A stretch of 64,000 nt of DNA from an uncultured Alsobacter sp. (GTDB lineage: Bacteria > Pseudomonadota > Alphaproteobacteria > Rhizobiales > Beijerinckiaceae), in NCBI RefSeq assembly GCF_945952055.1, contig NZ_CAMFHB010000010.1:103413-167412 (forward strand). Reading direction: 5' to 3'. A program made the translations under genes and the position numbers. The notes below the pieces were generated by a model. The model saw only the letters and a program-made list of their open reading frames with translations, was not told the origin of the DNA and did no database searches. Shown here piece by piece: positions 60,409 through 64,000 of the stretch; the first letter of the stretch is position 1; every line of letters begins with the position of its first letter.

Positions 60409-61794
60409 ATGGGTATGCGTCTGGGTTTTCCTCTCCTGAATTCCGCCGCCCGCGTCGCCTTCGTTTGCACCATCGCCGGTGCATCGGCGGCTTGCAGCTC
60501 GGACGCGATGCGGTTCACCGACACGCCTTTCAACAATCCCTTCGGGAGCTCCGCGCGGATGGAGCCGCAGACGACGGCGAGCGTGGCGTCCGCGCCCTCG
60601 ATGCCCGTGCAGTCGCAGGCGCTGCCGCCGGTGGCCCCCGTCGCCTCGGCGCCGCTCCCGGCTCCGACCGCTTCGGCGTCGCGGGTCGCAATGGCCGCGC
60701 CGGTCGCCGCATCGGGCGCCGTCACGTCGCTTCCCGGCGCGAAGGGCTGGACGACACAGGGCGGCTCGACCGTGACGGTGGGCGCGAGCGACACCGTCAA
60801 GTCGCTCTCCAATCGCTACGGGGTTCCTGAGGCGGCCATCCGCGCCGCCAACGGCCTCAACGGCGCGGCCCAGCCCGTCGCCGGCACGGCGGTCCTCATC
60901 CCGGTCTACAACGCCTCTGCCACGGCACCGCCCGCAGCTTCTGCCGCCGTCGCGGCCGTCGCCAAGCCGGTCGCCGCGGCTCCGGTGGTCCAGCAGACTG
61001 CCGCGGCGGCCAAGGTTCCGGTGGGCAGCACGCGCATGAAGCTGGTTCAGGGCGCGCAGCCCGCCGCGGCGCAGGTCGCCGCCGCCGTGCCGGCCACGAC
61101 GCCCACCAAGGTCACGGCCCCCAAGGTCGCGGAAGTAAAGCCCGCGCCCGTCAAGGTTCCCGAGCAGAAGGTCGCCGCCAAGCCGGCTCCGGCCCAGGTG
61201 GCCGTTGCCGCCCCGGTGCCCGCGCCCGTCGCCGCGCCGGCCAAGGCCGTCCCGGTGAAGCCGGTGGCGACCGCCAAGGCGGAGCCCGCGGCCGAGCCGG
61301 TCAAGGCTCCCGCCCAGGTCGCCGCCGTCAAGCCCGCCGCGCCGGCGGCCGCTCCCGCGGCCACGGTGGTCGACGCCACGGAGACCACGGCCTCGATCGC
61401 CGCGGCGGCCAAGCCTTCCACCGAGTTCCGGTGGCCCGCCAAGGGCCGCATCATCTCCGGGTTCGGCGGCAAGGGTGGCTCGTCCAACGACGGCATCAAC
61501 ATCTCGCTGCCGGAAGGCACGCCGGTGAAGGCGGCCGAAGGCGGCACGGTGGCCTATGCCGGCAACGAGCTGAAGGGCTACGGCAACCTCGTCCTGATCC
61601 GCCATCCGGACGGCTGGGTTTCCGCCTACGCCCACAACGGCGAGCTGAAGGTGAAGCGCGGCGATACGGTGTCGCGCGGCCAGACCATCGCCACCTCGGG
61701 CGCCAGCGGCAACGTCTCCTCGCCGCAGCTGCACTTCGAGCTGCGCAAGGGCTCCACGCCGGTCGACCCGATGCCCCATCTCTCGGGCACCTGA
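60409..61794 (+). CDS. nlpD: LysM / M23 (LytM) domain lipoprotein-like murein hydrolase activator (NlpD-like)
   Basis: LysM segment (STVTVGASDTVKSLSNRYGVPEAAIRAANGLNGAAQPVAGTAVLIPVY), Ala/Pro/Lys linker, M23 domain (DGINISLPEGTPVKAAEGGTVAYAGNELKGYGNLVLIRHPDGWVSAYAHNGEL). Gene symbol by analogy. Confidence 0.9.
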   Translation: MGMRLGFPLLNSAARVAFVCTIAGASAACSSDAMRFTDTPFNNPFGSSARMEPQTTASVASAPSMPVQSQALPPVAPVASAPLPAPTASASRVAMAAPVAASGAVTSLPGAKGWTTQGGSTVTVGASDTVKSLSNRYGVPEAAIRAANGLNGAAQPVAGTAVLIPVYNASATAPPAASAAVAAVAKPVAAAPVVQQTAAAAKVPVGSTRMKLVQGAQPAAAQVAAAVPATTPTKVTAPKVAEVKPAPVKVPEQKVAAKPAPAQVAVAAPVPAPVAAPAKAVPVKPVATAKAEPAAEPVKAPAQVAAVKPAAPAAAPAATVVDATETTASIAAAAKPSTEFRWPAKGRIISGFGGKGGSSNDGINISLPEGTPVKAAEGGTVAYAGNELKGYGNLVLIRHPDGWVSAYAHNGELKVKRGDTVSRGQTIATSGASGNVSSPQLHFELRKGSTPVDPMPHLSGT

Positions 61795-61846
61795 ACGGCC
61801 TCCACGTCATCCGATCAGCACCGCGAGACCCATCGCTGATCGTCAG

Positions 61847-61887
61847 GAAAGCGGGTGACGCGTCGGGCGTCTCCCGCTTTCTGTTTT
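61847..61887. terminator. Bidirectional terminator between nlpD-like gene and DUF815 gene
   Basis: GAAAGCGGGTGACG ... CGTCTCCCGCTTTC (14 bp stem, one mismatch) followed by TGTTTTT. Confidence 0.85.
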
Positions 61888-61903
61888 TCGGGTTTGGCGC
61901 CGT

Positions 61904-62785
61904 TCAGTCGAGCCTGTGCTCCAGGCGTCCGGCGAGGTCCTGGATGTACTGCCAGGCGGTGCGGCCGGAGCGGGAGCCGCGGGTGGTGGCCCATTCCAGG
62001 GATTCGTGATGCATCGCGTCGCGGTCGGGCACGGCCAGTCCGAAATGCTCCACGTAGCCGTCCACCATGGCCAGGTACTCGTCCTGGCTGCACTTGTGGA
62101 AGCCCAGCCAGAGCCCGAAGCGGTCGGAGAGGGAGACCTTCTCCTCCACCGCCTCGCCCGGGTTGATCGCGGTTGCGCGCTCGTTCTCCATCATGTCGCG
62201 CGGCAGCAGGTGCCTGCGGTTCGACGTGGCGTAGAAGATCACGTTCTCCGGACGGCCCTCGATGCCGCCCTCCAGCACCGCCTTGAGCGACTTGTAGGAC
62301 GTGTCGCCGCCATCGAAGCTGAGATCGTCGCAGAACACCACGAAGCGGAACGGTGCGGCGCGCACCAGGGTCATCAGCGTCGGCAGCGACTCGATGTCCT
62401 CGCGATGGATCTCGACGAGCTTCAGCGGGGCCGTCCCGGCCGGCAGGGTGCGGTTGACCTGCGCGTGGGCGGCCTTCACCAGCGACGACTTGCCCATGCC
62501 GCGCGCGCCCCACAAAAGGGCGTTGTTGGCGGGAAGCCCCCTGGCGAAGCGGCTGGTGTTGTCGAGGAGCGTGTCGCGGGCGCGGTCGATGCCCTTGAGG
62601 AGCAGCATCTCGACCCGGTTGACCTTGCCGACGGGCGCGAGCCTGGGGGGCTCCGGATGCCAGACGAAGGCGTCCGCCGCGTCGAAATCGGCCTCGCTGG
62701 ACCTGGGCGGAGCGAGGCGCTCGAGCGCCTCCGCGATGCGCAGCAGGGTGGCGGCGGAAAGGTCCGGGGTCTTGTCGGTCGTCAT
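61904..62785 (-). CDS. AAA ATP-binding protein, DUF815 family
   Basis: NALLWGARGMGKSSLVKAAHAQVN Walker A; FVVFCDDLSFDGGDTSYKSLKAVLEGGIEGRPENVIFYATSNRRHLLPRDMMEN. Confidence 0.93.
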   Translation of the reverse strand: MTTDKTPDLSAATLLRIAEALERLAPPRSSEADFDAADAFVWHPEPPRLAPVGKVNRVEMLLLKGIDRARDTLLDNTSRFARGLPANNALLWGARGMGKSSLVKAAHAQVNRTLPAGTAPLKLVEIHREDIESLPTLMTLVRAAPFRFVVFCDDLSFDGGDTSYKSLKAVLEGGIEGRPENVIFYATSNRRHLLPRDMMENERATAINPGEAVEEKVSLSDRFGLWLGFHKCSQDEYLAMVDGYVEHFGLAVPDRDAMHHESLEWATTRGSRSGRTAWQYIQDLAGRLEHRLD

Positions 62786-63006
62786 GGCGGGAGGGGCTCG
62801 CGCGGGGCTTCCTGGGGGCCGCTCTTCCTAGCCGCCGGCCGGTGCCGTGTCATCCGCTTCCCGAACGAGCGCGAATCCGGGCGGGGCAACGGGGGTTCCG
62901 GCAGTGGTTCCGTTTGCTTTCCCGGTCCCGCTGGCTATAGTCCGCGCCGATTTTGCCGGTCCCTGCGCGCTCCGTGCGCAGCCCGCAACTCTTCGGAGGG
63001 TAACCC

Positions 63007-63333
63007 TTGATCACGCCTGCTTTCGCCCAGACCCCGGCCGGGGCCGGTGGCGTCGACATGATCATGCAGATCGTGCCGTTCGTCCTCATTTTCGTGATCA
63101 TGTACTTCCTGATCATCCGGCCGCAGCAGCGCAAGGCGCGCGAGCACCAGGAGATGATCAAGAACGTGCGTCGCGGGGACACTGTGGTGACCACCGGGGG
63201 AATCATCGGAAAGGTGACGAAGGTGTCCGACGACGCCGAGCTCGAGATCGAGATCGCCGACGGCGTGCGGGTGCGTCTCGTCCGCGGGATGATCGCGGAC
63301 GTCCGCGCCAAGGGCGAGCCCGTCAAGTCGTAA
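63007..63333 (+). CDS. yajC: Preprotein translocase subunit YajC
   Basis: IVPFVLIFVIMYFLIIRPQQRKAREHQEMIKNVRRGDTVVTTGGIIGKVTKV. Confidence 0.96.
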   Translation: MITPAFAQTPAGAGGVDMIMQIVPFVLIFVIMYFLIIRPQQRKAREHQEMIKNVRRGDTVVTTGGIIGKVTKVSDDAELEIEIADGVRVRLVRGMIADVRAKGEPVKS

Positions 63334-63409
63334 GCGAGGTGCCGGCACGGGCACCCAGACGCAAGACCAAGCAATCGCCCGGGGGCGGCAGAAAGACAGA
63401 CGCCACACG

Positions 63410-64000
63410 ATGCTGCGCTTTTCACGATGGAAGACCTTCGGCGTACTCCTGCTCACCCTGCTCGGCGTGCTCTACGCCATGCCGAGCGTGCTGTCGCCGG
63501 AGACCCGCAAGGCGATCGAGCAGTCGACGCCCGGCTTCATCCCGCGTTGGCTGGTGCCGCATCAGGCGATCGTGCTCGGGCTCGACCTGCAGGGCGGCTC
63601 GCACGTCCTGCTGGAGGTCGACACCGGCGCCGTCCTTCGGGCGCAGATCAACACCCTGCGTGACGACGTGCGCCGCGTGCTGCGCGAGCAGCGGGTGAAC
63701 CTTTCCGGCGGCATCACGCTGCAGCCGCGCGGCGTCAGCCTGCGCGTGCCGGACGCCGCGGACCGCGCCAAGGTGATGCCCAAGTTCGCGGAACTGTCGG
63801 TTCCGGTCGGCGGCGGCATCGGCGGCAGCGGCCAGCGCACCATCGATTTCGCGGAGCAGGCGGACGGCCAGATCACCCTGACCGTCTCCGAGGCGGGCGT
63901 GAACGAGCGCGTGCGCAAGGCGATCGACCAGGCCATCGAGGTGCTGCGCCGGCGCGTCGACGCGCTGGGCACGACCGAGCCGAACATCCAGCGCCAGGGC
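63410..64000 (+). CDS. secD: Protein translocase subunit SecD (truncated by window end)
   Basis: MLRFSRWKTFGVLLLTLLGVLYAMPSVL...IVLGLDLQGGSHVLLEVDT; directly after yajC. Confidence 0.95.
   Translation, partial: MLRFSRWKTFGVLLLTLLGVLYAMPSVLSPETRKAIEQSTPGFIPRWLVPHQAIVLGLDLQGGSHVLLEVDTGAVLRAQINTLRDDVRRVLREQRVNLSGGITLQPRGVSLRVPDAADRAKVMPKFAELSVPVGGGIGGSGQRTIDFAEQADGQITLTVSEAGVNERVRKAIDQAIEVLRRRVDALGTTEPNIQRQG

Noticed and set aside
60940-61420. Ala/Pro/Lys/Val repetitive tract in the nlpD-like gene as a novel repeat protein
   Set aside because: Typical low-complexity linker between LysM and M23 domains.

Overview
The window is GC-rich alphaproteobacterial chromosome, probably Hyphomicrobiales (inferred from the ExoR-like protein, Hda-like protein, gene neighbourhoods and repeat style). 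I call one tRNA (Lys, TTT) and 57 coding regions, two of them truncated at the window ends. Most are housekeeping genes in familiar order: opgGH, glmU-glmS, DUF502-recG, purMN, hda-ppk-ppx-rnd-aspS, maeB, erpA, dgt-argS-SPOR-nagZ-scpAB-tatABC-serS-surE-pcm-nlpD, and yajC-secD. Two accessory islets stand out. One is a 6 kb FGGY kinase / SDR / CUT2 ABC transporter / nucleoside hydrolase operon between glmS and DUF502-recG. The other is a 4.8 kb glycosyltransferase / methyltransferase / acetyltransferase group between aspS and maeB. Other signals worth a second look are: (i) an AT-rich patch of about 160 bp inside aspS that appears to carry an in-frame insertion of about 28 aa; (ii) a dispersed composite palindromic repeat, with two near-complete copies of about 230-250 bp plus partial copies, found in nearly every long convergent intergenic gap; (iii) a similar AT-rich shift at the 3' end of argS; (iv) an 11-codon mini-ORF joining the kinase and SDR genes. 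I saw no CRISPR array, rRNA, transposase, integrase or phage module. Family calls come from reading protein motifs, not database searches.
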